Shown: piece by piece, positions 1-12,947 of the stretch
Layout: each line of letters begins with the position of its first letter
Numbering within the stretch: position 1 is the first letter of the stretch
From: Strigamia acuminata
Lineage: Eukaryota; Arthropoda; Chilopoda; Geophilomorpha; Linotaeniidae
Length of the DNA: 64,000 nt
Assembly: GCA_949358305.1 (NCBI GenBank)
Contig: OX442316.1
Location: forward strand, 10,106,001-10,170,000
Direction: 5' to 3'
Notes under the pieces: model-generated
Database searches by the model: none
Told to the model about the DNA's origin: nothing
The model's input: the letters and a program-made list of their open reading frames with translations, nothing else
Made by a program: the position numbers and the translations under genes

Positions 1-834
1 TCGACCTCCTTTTATCCACCCACCCTTTCACCAACAAATTGTCACGTAATCGAACCAAACAGCCATTAAATGCTAATAACACTATGCATTTTAACTGCAC
101 TTTTGTCGTTAATGCCATTTGAAAACAACACGTTTTCTAAACTGTGGAAAACAATTTGCAGAGTTCACATGCTGGATTTGTTGCGTAGCCTGATCAAGTT
201 TGTTATCATCCACATCCATCAGCAACATCCACGGATGAAACCTCGGTTTCGGGTGCTCACGTTCGAATTATGGCAGAGATATAAGCAAAGCTCACACACG
301 CTTTCAAAGTCACGTCTAAAACTAGAGACACACTCGACCGAAAGGCGAACAAACAACATGGGCACCCACTGATAGTGAACCCTCAACTACTCACTCACAT
401 AAAATAGAGTGCCAAGCTTAATGTGTACGCTACTCCATCATCCTTGTCGTCGTCTTGCAAGTGTAATAATCCATTAAGCATAGAATGAATCATGTTGCGC
501 GCCATTTACATAAAAAAACAAAACTAAAACGGGGATAAAGTTTGACATTATTTGGGGACAATGTCAATATTTTGAGATTACGCTTAATTTCTCACACATT
601 GGAAACACCCTGCCTTCAAAACACATACGCTCGGCACTCAAATGTGCAGGTGGTCCGAGAGGGCGTGTGTTGTTTGAGGCGCTGGCTCAAAGAAAAACCG
701 CCCCAACTGTTTTAGAGATGTAAAAACAACGGCTGGGTCACGAGTCGAGTTATGGGCTCACCTGCAAGTGAGGAACAAACGCGAGGCAATCTGTGCAGCG
801 GAATTGAGAGAATCAATAGAAAGCAGAGCTGAGC

Positions 835-837
<3 letters not shown>

Positions 838-867
<30 letters not shown>

Positions 868-868
868 G
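838..868. repeat. (GA)n microsatellite
   Basis: A run of alternating GA dinucleotides, slightly interrupted at its ends, in non-coding DNA. Confidence 0.85.
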
Positions 869-3800
869 GAACCGACTGCGTGGCCATAGATTTTGTGACG
901 TTAGAAACTGGATTTGTGCACAATCATGACAACGCAGCCGATTTTAAGCGTATCGCTTACAGTGAATGTTAGTTGCAATGGCCAAATATTGTTTTCAGAT
1001 TTGAGTAACTGATTCATTTTGCCATAAGAGTCCTTCATTCTCAAAATGGCGGAGGCGGAGGATGAGAGGGAGAGGAGGAATGAAAGCTCTTTGCAACCTC
1101 TCACTCTCTCGCCCTGGAGCATGCACGTGTCAATATCCTGTGAGCGCATCCAAAACTGCAATTTCCGGCCGATACACTTTAATATCAGGGGCTTGAAAGA
1201 CGCACGCGCTCTGCCACCAGTTATTCCCTCCTCCTCCTCCTACCCCACCCCACCCCTTCAATTCACTCCACCTTCCTGCTGTCATCACACAGATGAAAGC
1301 AGAGCAGATGGCGATGCAGAGTGGTCACATGATCAAAAGCTATACACTTTACCCATTCGGTTTGTTTAAGCGCCTTTTAGCTTGAATTTTGTCGATACAA
1401 TTATTTTCAAAATATGCAATTAGGCTTAATTATAATAATTTTTTGATGTTTTATTTTTTTTTATTATTTAAAAAAAAAATTAAATTGATGCGTTTAGTTT
1501 AGCGAATTCAGTTACAATTAATTTTTGACAGTGTCCATTAAATTCTTCTCGAGTTATACTTTTGCTTGAAGATAGTGGAAGAATCCTGGATAGTATAATG
1601 GGGAAAAGGGGGGAAAGGGATTTGATTGTATGTAGGAAGGCGGTGTGTGTATAGGAGGTTGTAGGAGAGCAGAGATTGGTTGGCGATAGATGAAGCGCGT
1701 TTCTTCAGGGGCTGCGTGCAAGAATAGCGTCGTGCGTGGGCGGAGTCCAATCACAGAGCGAGGAAATTTTGTTTGAGAGCATAGAAAGAAAAGGAGACAG
1801 CGTTTTTTTTTTCTTTTTTCCACTTTTCTTTTTTTCCCTCTTACGGATCCCTCCACTTTCATTCAATCTCATGGGGAAAAAGACAACTTGCAAAAATGAA
1901 GTTGGACCTAGAACTATAAGGTTCCCTTAATTCTCTGGAGAAAAGTGTGTTCGATTAACAACTGAAAAAAAAGTTAAAATAAAAAAATTAAGTAAATATT
2001 AAAAAAAAATAAAAAAAAAATAAAAAGCAAATAAATAAAAATAAAAGTTTGCATGAAAATAAACAAGCATGAGGGGAAAAAACGATGAGAATTCGAAAAT
2101 AAAATCATAAAGCATAAACTAATTAATATGCAAGCGAAGCGTTTGTATCAGAATCCCGAGTGGGCCCCACGGGTGCCCCAGCTGGCGTCCGTGCTTGGAC
2201 CTCATTAGCACCAACATGGAAACAGGGTAGCAATTAGGTGACCGCGTGCCGCTGCATGTTTGTTTAGAACAACTCGTTAGTCGGCGCCATGAAATATTCA
2301 AAGATTCATTTTTACCTCATGGACGCACATAAGCGTACAAATGCAATTCCCCACACAAATCCTTTCAACTTTTGTTTCTAACAAACCTATTTTTTCCCGC
2401 CATTGCTGCTTTATAATTGATTCAAATGTTGGGCTCTTTTCACACTGCTACGCACTTATAGATTTAATACCCTCGCCAAATAGATTCATTCAACCACCAT
2501 CTTGGAATCGATCAATGTAGCCGAAGGCTGCTGATACGTTCCCGGGTTCACCAACCCATACACTGCTCTCTTTCAGTATTTATGAGAAATTCATAATTAC
2601 GAGTACTTGATTCATTATTACACAATCAGAAGCAAATTATGCAATCTCCACAAAAAATACGAACGGAAGCGTGTATTGGATATTAAAAATTAAAATTCTT
2701 TCAATTATTCACAATGTTTTAAAATTAAAATTTGGGCTTTAAATTTAAAATATAAAAATTCAAGCAATAATAATTGTATTTCGTTATATCGAGGTTCATT
2801 CTGAGTTTGCCCTAATTGGCCCATCATATGAGGCGTCACAAGCGAGGATTAGCAGGCCGATTGCACTGATCCGGAGGCTTTAGCAAGGGACGATATGTTT
2901 CCCACTATACCACCCTGTCAGTGTAGTAGACGAGGGGGAAAATGAACAACATGTGTTACATTTTCCACCTAGTTTGTACGTTTATACACCGCCACTCTTC
3001 GATGCCGCTCAAACCCCAAACCCTCAAACACTAACCCGAAAAAAAGTAATTTCCTATAAACCTCTTTTTATCCCATCTGATCTATTTTTATCAGAAAATC
3101 AACAACGGAGTGTTAATATTTGTGTTTTAGGCCAATATTTTTAGTACACCTATACAAACGTCGTAAACCTAAAAAAAAATACACGTTATTTATTTATTTT
3201 TCTGCTTTTGTTTTGTTTTACTGTTAACCTTAAAAATATATTTTTTTTTTTAAAAAAAAAGGAAAGGAAAATAAAGCATCAACTGACCAAGATCGAAGGT
3301 TTATATTTGGTTAAGAGTTTGAATCAATAAATCCCCCTGCACGCCCACACCCCTAGGTCTTTGGTGCAACGCCGCCAGCGGGTGCACGTGTCTAATGAAG
3401 GCCCAAAATTCGCTAGCCAGATGGCCGTGTTGACAGTGTCGCGCGCCGAGCAAGGATTGCGAACAAAAGCACGCGGCACATACATCGACGCTTAATTTCG
3501 CGAGGCCTCGTGGGAAAACGAGAAAAGCCCCCACATTAAAAACCACTGTCCCGTGTGCTGAGCTAAATGCCCGCCTCAAAGGTGGCTGCTCTGCATTAAC
3601 CGAGAAAGCAAATTTAAAAAAAAAAGAAATTATTTACAAACTTTATCGTGTGTTTAAGGAGATTTCACGTTATAAATGAGGTTTATAGGCGAATATTTTT
3701 TTTGTTCAGATTTAGATTATCTGGCTAGGTAAACAATTGCGTGTAAACAGTTTTATTACATTAAAATAATAATGAAATCTAAAGTAAATAGTTTTCCGTG

Positions 3801-5311
3801 GTAATTGAATGTGCCTTTTCATTTGAAAGCATGTTTGCGTTGCGTGTAGTTAGTTAAGTCAATGATTAATCAAATAATAAGCATTACTTTAGTAAACACC
3901 CCGCTATAAATGTGGTTAATATAAGAAGAAGAAAAAACATAAAAATGCTTCTCAATTTCATCAAACACGTTAATATGTTTGCTCACTTAACCGTGAGGTT
4001 TGTGTTCAATAATTATTTACTGTAACCTAAATATGTATAAATAAGTGTTTGAATGACTGAAAAAATGAAATCATAAATGAAAGCGCAAGCAAAATACGAA
4101 GCAGAATCAACACTTTAAACATTTGTCGCAAACACTGGAGAAGATACCGAAATAAATGTCTCCAGCCAGCACCAAGTTGACTTAGCTTTTATTGGAAGGG
4201 ACAAATCGTTGTCTGAAGGGATGAAATCTTGTCAAGAGACAATCCCCGTCTTTTCGCTTAATGTTTCTAAATATAATTGCTTTCTATACAAATGGGTTTG
4301 TCTCCAATACAAAATTCATAGCCTAACGTTGGAAAACTGCTGCATAATTCACCGGTCGCACACCAGGCAGTCATAGTCGCCCTAGCTCGGCAAAATTTCA
4401 TCTTGCATGGTTTGGTACAAGCACTGCCTCTGCTCGGTTGCATCTTGTACATTTCCAACTCATGCAATTGTAAAGGGGAAGGAGGGGCAGTTTGGTAATT
4501 GGAAAGTCTCTTTCTAAGACGTGACACGTTCTTTGGAGGAGAAAAAAGAAGCCAAACGCGGGAGTTCCCTTCAAATATTGACAGAGAGAAAGGCCAAGTA
4601 TCAACACACTCAATAAGCGTTTCGTGAACAAAATGTTTTTCTATTTTTTTTTAACTGTTTGATATACTCCCAATAAAGAAATGATACGTATACACACAGT
4701 AAACATTATAGAGCAAAAAATCTATATAAAGGGGGAAAAAATTAAGGTTCATTGATAAGTGTCACTACAATGGGGTTTAGCAATAGTTAATTGAAAATAG
4801 CTATGTCATACAACGGCTTAACCTCTTGGCTAACGCACTAGGAATTTAGGTTTAGTAAATAAATGTGTTACATACAAAACTCCTCACTGCAAATGCATTT
4901 TTTTTTGTATTTGCTGCATGAATTTAGCAATTGAGGAAATAAATTAAACGTAAAAAAAATATCTAGCACACAAGTTAGAAAAAGCAGCAAAATAACAGGA
5001 AAATTGGACAATTCTTATGCAATAGTTTTCTTTAGAATATCGGAAATATTTTCCATTCTTCTAAATTCTTCCTTTCTTGAAAACCCCATAATGTCCTTAG
5101 AGACAAGCAGAAGGAATTGCAGAGAAAACTTCAATTATATTCTGGCATAAAGAGCAAAACACAAGTTTTGCGTCCAAAAAGTAGAGAATTCAATTTACTC
5201 CGATCGATACCTTCCATGCCCATTTCGACCCACCACCTGGCTCCAACTTCTTCTTCATCCCTAACCTCGTACCTCCCACGCGTGCGCACGGATGACTCTT
5301 GATTCTCTACA

Positions 5312-5319
5312 TGACGTCA
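5312..5319. promoter_or_regulatory. Perfect CRE palindrome
   Basis: TGACGTCA, the CREB/ATF consensus, lies just upstream of the purine-rich tract in a GC-richer island. One of at least six perfect copies in the window. Confidence 0.4.
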
Positions 5320-5365
5320 CTTGCGTCTACTCGACAGGAAAATAGGGGGAAGTGCCTCAGGAGGG

Positions 5366-5505
5366 AAAGAGAGAGAGAGAGAGAGCGAAGAGTAGAAGAG
5401 AGATGGAAAGAGACAGAGTGAGTGGAGAGAGGGTGCGTGCAAATGGGGAGGAGGAGAGGAGAGGAGAAGAGAAGAGAAGAGAAGAGAAGGGAAAGACACT
5501 GTATC
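5366..5505 (+). repeat. Long purine-rich tract (GA/GGA/GAGAA repeats)
   Basis: About 140 bases of the plus strand are almost entirely purine. They are built from GA, GGA and GAGAA repeats, with a tandem AGAAG-type array near 5463-5490. Open frames here on both strands are low-complexity by-products of the repeat. Such tracts can form triplex (H-DNA) structures and bind GAGA-type factors; that is family knowledge and nothing here proves it. Confidence 0.75.
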
Positions 5506-6427
5506 CCGCCCTGAAGGGGGGGAGGAGCGAGATCAGTCCAAACATTCGACGCGGAAATCTCCTTCTGGCCGATTGATCACCAATGAAGCACACCAACTCC
5601 TCAGCTTCACGACCGGATTTCACAGCTACGTCACATCCGGATCAAACTAAAGCTTTGCAGACAATAGTGTCGAAAAGTTGCTGAGTTTTGCTTCAGTCCT
5701 TAATGCACATTATTGATGGCTCAAGGGGGAAGTGGTTGTGTATTGCAATATTTAATTATATTCAGTTTACTGGTCGCAAGAATCAACACTTGAAAGATGT
5801 GATTGGTTTTCATTGCATTTTGTGTCCAGAAGCAAAAGATGCAAAGTGGAAACAGTGGAGGTGGTGGTGGATGGGGGCAGGGTGTTTTACTAATTCTCAT
5901 TTAATATTACCCACGTCGACAAACAACGTCGTTGCCCATGCAAAACCGGATATGAAGTTTGGTTGCCCGTGGGGCTCACGTGCCGTATTTTCTCTTCGAC
6001 TCGCGTGAGCGGAAATCCTTGTTACATATTAACTAAGATTCTTGCAAGGATAGTGATGTTTACAATTGGTGTCGCCATTAAATTCCACTCTTCTATTCTT
6101 TTTTTTCTTGGTTAATTAGAATTCATCCTTATTTTTTCTTTAAAAATAGCAAAAAGTAAATTAAAACGTGTTAGAAACGAACTTTTAAAGTTTGCATCGA
6201 TTGTTTACATGCATTTTTGTGTCTAAAAATGTGTTTTTGATGTATTTGCAAGCCGAGTTAAATTGATCAGCAATATTTATTCGAAATTTCGCCACAGTGT
6301 CATTTTATTGGTACTAGCAAGCACCTAAAGAATTACTTTTCTTTGAATAACAAATTATTTACACTGTGTTTAACTTGGCCAGATCCCAAATTGCGGTCTC
6401 TTCCGTATGAGTGCGTGGCTCGCCTTA

Positions 6428-6435
6428 TGACGTCA
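6428..6435. promoter_or_regulatory. Perfect CRE palindrome
   Basis: TGACGTCA in a GC-richer non-coding island about 1.1 kb from the copy at 5312. No gene start was recognised nearby. Confidence 0.4.
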
Positions 6436-8703
6436 TGTAACAGCGCCGTCTTTTGTCGGAGCTTGGCGCCTATTGTCGTCGTCTTGTGTATTTAACCTTG
6501 TCCTCAAACCTTTGCGGCTTGAAAGCCAAGCCAAATATTTGAGGTGGGTCCAACGCCGAGTCCGACACGGCCCACGTTCAATCGGCCGCGTCCCCGAATC
6601 GCACATAGGCCACGCTTGTTATGTAAGCCACACACTCACCCATCACCTTCACATCAAAGAAGAAACATGGCCGCCTTCCCCCACTCACTACAAAGACGAA
6701 CATGTTAGCTCAAAAATTCCCCCTAAAATTTGTTTACCCTCAGTCTTTTAAAGGACAATATCTATTCTTTAATCGACTTCTTCAAATTGGATTTAAGAAT
6801 TTACTACTCACACGCCTTTTCCTCAACGATTCTCATGCTCAATAGTTCTAACACAACGTATGAGAAGAAGAATAACATGTTTCTTTTGTGTACAGAATTC
6901 GATGCATTCATTGTAAGATCGAATAGCCTAATTGCTGCATTCAATTAAAATGATTGATTGCTTCTGTATACTTAAGGAAAAAGAGGAAAGGTACTTATAA
7001 ATGAATGCTTCTGGTTAAGGAAAATAAGAAATCACTTAAGAAATCACGTTTATTTCCACTTGGAATAAATAAATTGTTAGTTCGATCTGTTAACAAGTGT
7101 GAATTAGTCTCGCAAAGCTAAAAAGGGAAATGAACAACCGGGCAATTCATGAGCAATTTGTCAGATAAGCAATCTGAGCTAACATATTCATCCCCTGCAT
7201 TTAACCTGCTTCACCCCTCAAACCCGCCCCAATCATACATCTCACATTCCACATACACAACACTCCTCGTAGAATTGAGAAGGGTAAATGGCAAGAGAAG
7301 GGTGGGCGGAGAGAAAGGCGGGATCGGCTTTACTAAATACTTCAATAGAATGCCATCCATCAGCAGCCACCTGATGGTCGAGAAAGGCGGAGAAGGGTCT
7401 CGCGCCCTCAACGACGGGGGCGTGCTGGTGGCGGACCCACGTTCAGAGCCGGCCTCATACATGGCGCCCACAAAGCGCCCTCTAACTGCCATTAATTAGG
7501 CCGATTCGGCGCATTGTGTCATGTCAAAGGCCAGTAGCAGCTAGGGGTTTGCCGGGGAGTTGGCGCCGACAGCTGGGGGTCTGTGGTTTTCAATGAGGGA
7601 GGAGACGCTCAATGCCCCGTGTCACAACACTGTGAACCGGGTGCCACACTTGACTGTGAAAAGTGAGCTTCAAATTACAAAGTTGAAAAAAAGTCGAAAA
7701 ACAATTATTTTATTGCATCTTCGGATACAAACAAAACTCAACTTTCGTTCTTTTTTTCTTTCTTTCTTTTCCGTTCTTTCTTTTTCTCTTTTCCTGTCAC
7801 TCCTCCAAGTCCTTTTCATTCCAATTCCTGGCAACAGAAAAAGCAAATAATTATTGAACTAACCAAACAATTGCATAAGTGCCACAAATAGGAAAAAATT
7901 TTCATTTCCAATTGCTGTTACCTAGCAAGAAATAATTCCTTTTTAAAAACGAGTTTATCTAGCAAACTAAAACGCAACGCATTTCTCAGGGTGCAGAGAG
8001 CAGCTGCGCAGTGGATCCCCGAACTGACACCCATTCATTGGCCCGGGAGGGAGAGGGAGAAACAGGGGCATAAAGGCCCTGGCGAAATCCCGAGTCGCCA
8101 TTGTGGGAGAACTGAGGAACAGAGAGGGGTTCAGAGGCTATGCTTTAGATGGCAAGGGGGAGGCGAGATCAGACTGGGTGGGGTGGTGGTGCTGGTGGTG
8201 GTAGTATTAGCGCCTTCCCTTAGGACTTGGCTTCGGAACGTGAGCGGCAAGCTGGACGACCCTAGTTGAAAAACCTAATCCATTACTATAGGTTAAATCT
8301 TTGGCCAAACACGAGTTGAAATGAGACAGAATCGCGGTGACAATCCATAAAAACAAATAAACAAACACTCGAAAAATTTCGAGTCAATATTGGATTTGGT
8401 GTTGGTCCATTCAGCTTTCATTTCGCCGTTGCCAGCAAAATGTTTCTTGCTACCTTTTTTTCTCCAATTGAGTACAATGGGTTTACAAGGGGATGAAGGC
8501 AAGTCATGAGTTATGGAGTATCCCGCTGGCAGTTTCTTAGAATAAGTGATGACAATGTTATGCTTTGAATAATACAAAGGCCGAATTTATGAGCTCGTCT
8601 ATTTCAAATCCCAATTTAATTTGGAACCTCCAAGTGCAATTTATGTGTGTTTCGTGTTATATATTTAATCTACTATTTTTTATTGTTTTAAATGTATTTC
8701 CAG

Positions 8704-8834
8704 GTCTATGGCGAGGTACTCCGACCCATCCAGCGACATTCCCTCCATGGTCAACTAGTTGGGATGAAGCTAATGCTAGTTACGCTGGATCAAGAGTAGG
8801 CCGTCATTATCTGTACAGTTACGATTTATATTAA
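8704..8834 (+). CDS. Orphan terminal exon, unknown protein C-terminus
   Basis: I do not recognise the protein. A pyrimidine-rich tract and CAG acceptor end at 8703. From there one frame, entered with two bases of a split codon, stays open for 43 codons to TAA at 8832-8834. The stop overlaps an AATAAA poly(A) signal at 8833-8838. The predicted C-terminus is rich in aromatic and small residues, including FPPWSTSWDEA and HYLYSYDLY, and does not look like a chance AT-rich frame. No upstream exons were found in the window, so the gene would begin further left through large introns. The plus orientation facing MIPOL1's 3' end matches the arrangement of FOXA1 in vertebrates, but the peptide does not match the FoxA C-terminal motifs I know. 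It could also be a chance frame in a non-coding transcript. Confidence 0.42.
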
Positions 8835-11800
8835 TAAATAATATTCCTGTATACAACATTATTATCAACAAAGTACATCATTAAAAAAAATAAAAAAAAA
8901 TTCAATTCAATTCCGATTTTTATTATTCTGAATTTTCATCATATGCAAAAACATCAAAGCTTCATAACAGTACGCAGAATAAATAAGAAAAGAAAAGAAA
9001 AAGATTAATCAAGAGTAAACTCCAAAGCAGAACATGCCTTTTTTGGTATGCAATATTCTTAATCAATAAGAGATGAGTATTTCGATCGGACTCCCTTTGT
9101 TCGACTTATGTTTTCAAGTTATGTACTCTACACTTCACCCAAGGCAAGTCACATCTCATTGATGCAATTAAACGGGATAAAAACCCTATTGTGCAAAATT
9201 CATCAAACAAAATTGAAGCTAGCAATTGAATCCATAATTTAACAACCTCTTATTCGCATGTCGTGCAAGTGTCTATTCATTTACAAAATGTTTCTGTCAT
9301 TACTTATTCACCGCTGCGAGTCAACTTTTATTCCATAACATGGACTATTCTCAGCAATCAAATGACCTTGTATATTTGTAAACATGTAAATTACTTCTCC
9401 GCACTTCTCTCAGCAAACGAACGAATTCAAACACGTTTTAGTTGTGACGGATTTCAATTAGCTCTGCGTTTCAAGTTCAACTAATTTACTAGCCAACATA
9501 ATTACGTGCCCAGTCCCACTTGGACCCCATCGCACAGCCTTCACAAATCTATAATCCTTTCATATTCTCCAAGCCCTATGTCCCTTCTTTTCTTCGCCAA
9601 CTTGATCTGCTTAGCGTTAAACGCAAGCAGCCGCAGAATTGTGAGCCGACTGGCCCAACATAAATGGCGAAACCCATTCAAGCAGTTTGCCCGAGTCGCC
9701 TCCCTCGTTCATTCAACACCCTACACAAAGAATTAGAGAGAGGGATATAAGCCCACAAGAAACTTCTGCCCATATAAGAAGGTAAATCTCTCTCCAAATG
9801 CCAACTCATCTTCCCATTTTATAACGGAGGGACACCGAGACTTCTTGGCCACTGTTGTAAACCCCCATCTTCAAATCATGTTGACAACTACTTGTCCGAC
9901 ACAAAAAACATTCACTTTCTTTCATTCTTTCTTTCTTTCTTCGCCGTTCCATTTTCTATTTCGACAACAATCGCGTATAATCTTCTCTCAAATTCGTTGG
10001 TGTTTCCACGAGGTCAGGAGGTAAAATCCCATCCATCTGGCTGAAAAAAAATAATCAGAAAAAATAGAAAGAAACCCGGGGCTGTTAGAATCGCGTCCTT
10101 TCAGTTGCCATGACAACTAACCTCGGTGCCCGGCTATTCATCATGTTGAAGAAACAGCGACGAGCCAAATAAGATTAATGACCAACCATTTCAGACAAGC
10201 GAGAGATTTCAGGGGCCTACATAACGCCATTTTTTTTTATTTTACCCTCAACCACGACTGAATTTTTTAAATTGGGTTTAAGCCTGCCGTATTTATCCAA
10301 AATCTTGATATTGCTGCAATTTTACGCAGTTATCTCATTTAATTAGAGGAAAATTGAATACAAATGAGTTAAATCCCCAAGTGTAATTTTCTAGAAATTA
10401 AAATCTAACTCTAAAGATAAATGTGCCAATTCTCCATTCCATTAGCAAACAAACATGATGGAAAAGAATAATAAAAATATTACAGCAACTCGATAACAAA
10501 ACAATTCCCGCACAGTCATTTAACAAAATCCATATCTGCCAAAAAGAGACATTGAACGAATGGTGGTCATTTGAAATAAATTCCATTGCCTGTGTTTTGA
10601 TATTTCCATTGATATTTTCATCTCATAAATCAAATCTGACAAATATAAAAACGTCCGAGTTTAAAGCGACTAAAATGTTAAGCTTAACCCGTTTGGCACT
10701 CTTTAAATTCACTCATTACTTTCCAAGTGGGTTGCCCACTTGACTTGATCTTAGCACGTGGTGTGGACCGTCAGCAACGGATTTGGACGACTCAATGATA
10801 GAGTCACCTGCACACACTTGACAATTCACTCGTACCATTTGCAGACAGAGAGGGTTTTATATGATGAAGTCAAAGGTCCACACCTGTGAACTGTTGACAA
10901 TGATTTAAGACAACAAAGACGTACACCACACACACATATATACACATATCTAAATAGATTTGATTTTATACTTGAAAAATTAGGAGTAATCAAAATTGAT
11001 AAACAAATCAACAACTTCCGTGCTCACATATCTAATCACAAACTGATCCCCAATTAAACAAATTCCTCATTGATTGGGTAATTGAAGGTATTAAATTTGT
11101 AAACAATTAAATTAAATTTGCCTCAAACAAAGCAAATCCAAACAACAAACCGTGAGCTTACAGAAATTCTTAACGACGGGTTAACCGAAAGAAATAAAAT
11201 GAAAATTTATTACCAAAACTTACGACACAAAATAACCCACTTAAAACATCCACGCCTAGGAAAAATACGGCAATAAAAAACTCATCTCGACGCATGCGTT
11301 GTAAAAATTCAATTTTCCTCCACACACCCATCTTTTGTTATTTCGTTTTACGATCCAAAATTCCAACAAGCAGCCAAAAAAAAAAAAACTTATAATCATC
11401 CCATGTCGCAATGGGTGCAAAAGGGTTCAAGGAAACAGCGCTTGTGCGGGTGTATGTCTCCCGATAAAAGCCGCTGACGTCTCCACCCCTCCCAACCCAT
11501 GATGGATGAGCAGGACAACCTCTCCGTGTCCTGTTTCCTAGCAACCCGATTTGCCAAGACGGTCGCTTAGCAACAGCCCGTGCTGCATACTCGACCGGCG
11601 CATGCGTTCTAAGAGGGGACATTAATCATCTTACTGTCAACTAACAAACTCCGCCCACACACCCATGTCTTTTCAGAGGCATGTGGCAAGCCATGTATGC
11701 ACGCATCGTGTTCATTGGCTCAAAAATAGCTCTTTCTCATTGGTTTAAGCGCCATGAAAAAACGTCTCAAGCACCGCCTCTGCCTTAACCCTTAAGGTCG

Positions 11801-12947
11801 CCTATCGAGAAAAAATGAAACTAACAACCTTTTTTAATGATGCTAATTTTTTTTCCGGAAATTTTTCAAAAATTAAATAAGAAAAACACACTTCTATCGA
11901 TTAAAATTCAAAACTAAAAATATTGAAATTTCGAGAATTTTCGCTCCTTCTGTGACAAACATAGAAAAACAACCAAGAAACACAGACAAAAACAATTAAT
12001 TTTGCACGTTTATTAACATTAACAATGTAAATACATGTATTGTTACAACAGTAAGTACATTAAACCTATAGAGCGCAAACAGAGCGAATATTAAAATTAA
12101 GCTGCTTTTTTATTTTTTTAAGTTTCAGTCAATACAAAAAGAAAACATAAAATATTTCAGTTACACAAAATTAAATCCTACTCGACAAGAGATAAGAAAG
12201 ACAAACAGTCAAACAACAACATAAAAAAAAGCCAGAAAATAAACAGACGTATTGAATGACTACAAACATCACTTGCAACTGATTTCCATAACACGGAAGA
12301 GGAATTAATTGAAATAAGTTACCTGCAGTCAATAATGTGATTGCTTAACTCCGTGTTTAGAATGAAAATAAAATAATAAAAATAAAATTTTAAAAATGCA
12401 AAATTTTAAAATTAAAACGAGAGATGTTTAGAAACAGCAACGTCAAGTAAACTTTGAGCAAACTCTCCTTAAATTATTAATTTATAATTATTAATTAAGG
12501 TAATCACTCAATTTAATATTCACAAACACACCACCGCGTATAAAAAATGCAAACAAACTTGCTTTTAACTCTAATTACTCCAAAAGTTTATTATTTAGTA
12601 TGTAACAATCTTTTTTAATGCGTAAGTACTCATGCGCACAAAAATTCCCGTTTTTTCCTTTCAAAAACATAACAAAAAACAATAAAAAACAATTCCAAAC
12701 ATAAAATCATAAATTTTAAATGCAAATTTGTTCAGAAAAATAAAAATAAAAAAGCGCTTCTAAACTTTTAAAACTTCTTAAACAACAAAAAGCAAATAAA
12801 CAAACAACAATCCTAAATAGCCATTTAAATATATACACATATATCATATCCCGTATATAAATGTATAAATAAGGCACTTCGAATCTAAATACTGCAGTGA
12901 GTGTTTAAAATTAATACAAACTGATAAAAGCGTCAGTCAGATTAGTT
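8835..12947. other. Intergenic region 3' of MIPOL1
   Basis: No coding exon could be supported. AT-rich DNA with two GC-richer islands at about 9490-9900 and 11380-11800. A near-perfect RFX X-box palindrome lies at 10104-10117. The part from about 12500 to 12947 is probably MIPOL1 3' UTR: the first minus-strand AATAAA after its stop codon is at 12587-12592. Confidence 0.5.
10104..10117. promoter_or_regulatory. X-box-like RFX motif
   Basis: GTTGCCATGACAAC is an imperfect palindrome one base from the RFX X-box consensus on either strand. Function not shown. Confidence 0.3.

Larger units (their letters stand above)
1..8703. other. Non-coding AT-rich region with GC-richer islands
   Basis: I could not build a gene here. 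The stretch alternates AT-rich, poly-A/T-laden DNA with islands of more complex, GC-richer sequence at about 1040-1340, 2140-2300, 3340-3610, 5200-5660, 6370-6720, 7180-7640 and 7990-8270. A (GA)n microsatellite lies near 838-868. Open frames in the islands are short, overlap on both strands and have no convincing splice-site pairs or recognisable protein families. Palindromic CRE motifs occur at 5312 and 6428. The islands could be regulatory elements or upstream exons of the orphan plus-strand exon at 8704. No homology search was possible. Confidence 0.5.

Noticed and set aside
1046-1369. Plus-strand frame with a good ATGGCGGAGGCGGAGG start
   Set aside because: Low-complexity purine-rich beginning, no splice donor leading to further exons, no family similarity.
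3301-3579. Minus-strand frame of 92 codons in a GC-richer island
   Set aside because: No recognisable domain or splice sites; more likely non-coding regulatory sequence.
8293-8577. Minus-strand frame of 94 codons
   Set aside because: No splice partners, no family resemblance, and it overlaps the upstream intron of the better-supported plus-strand exon.
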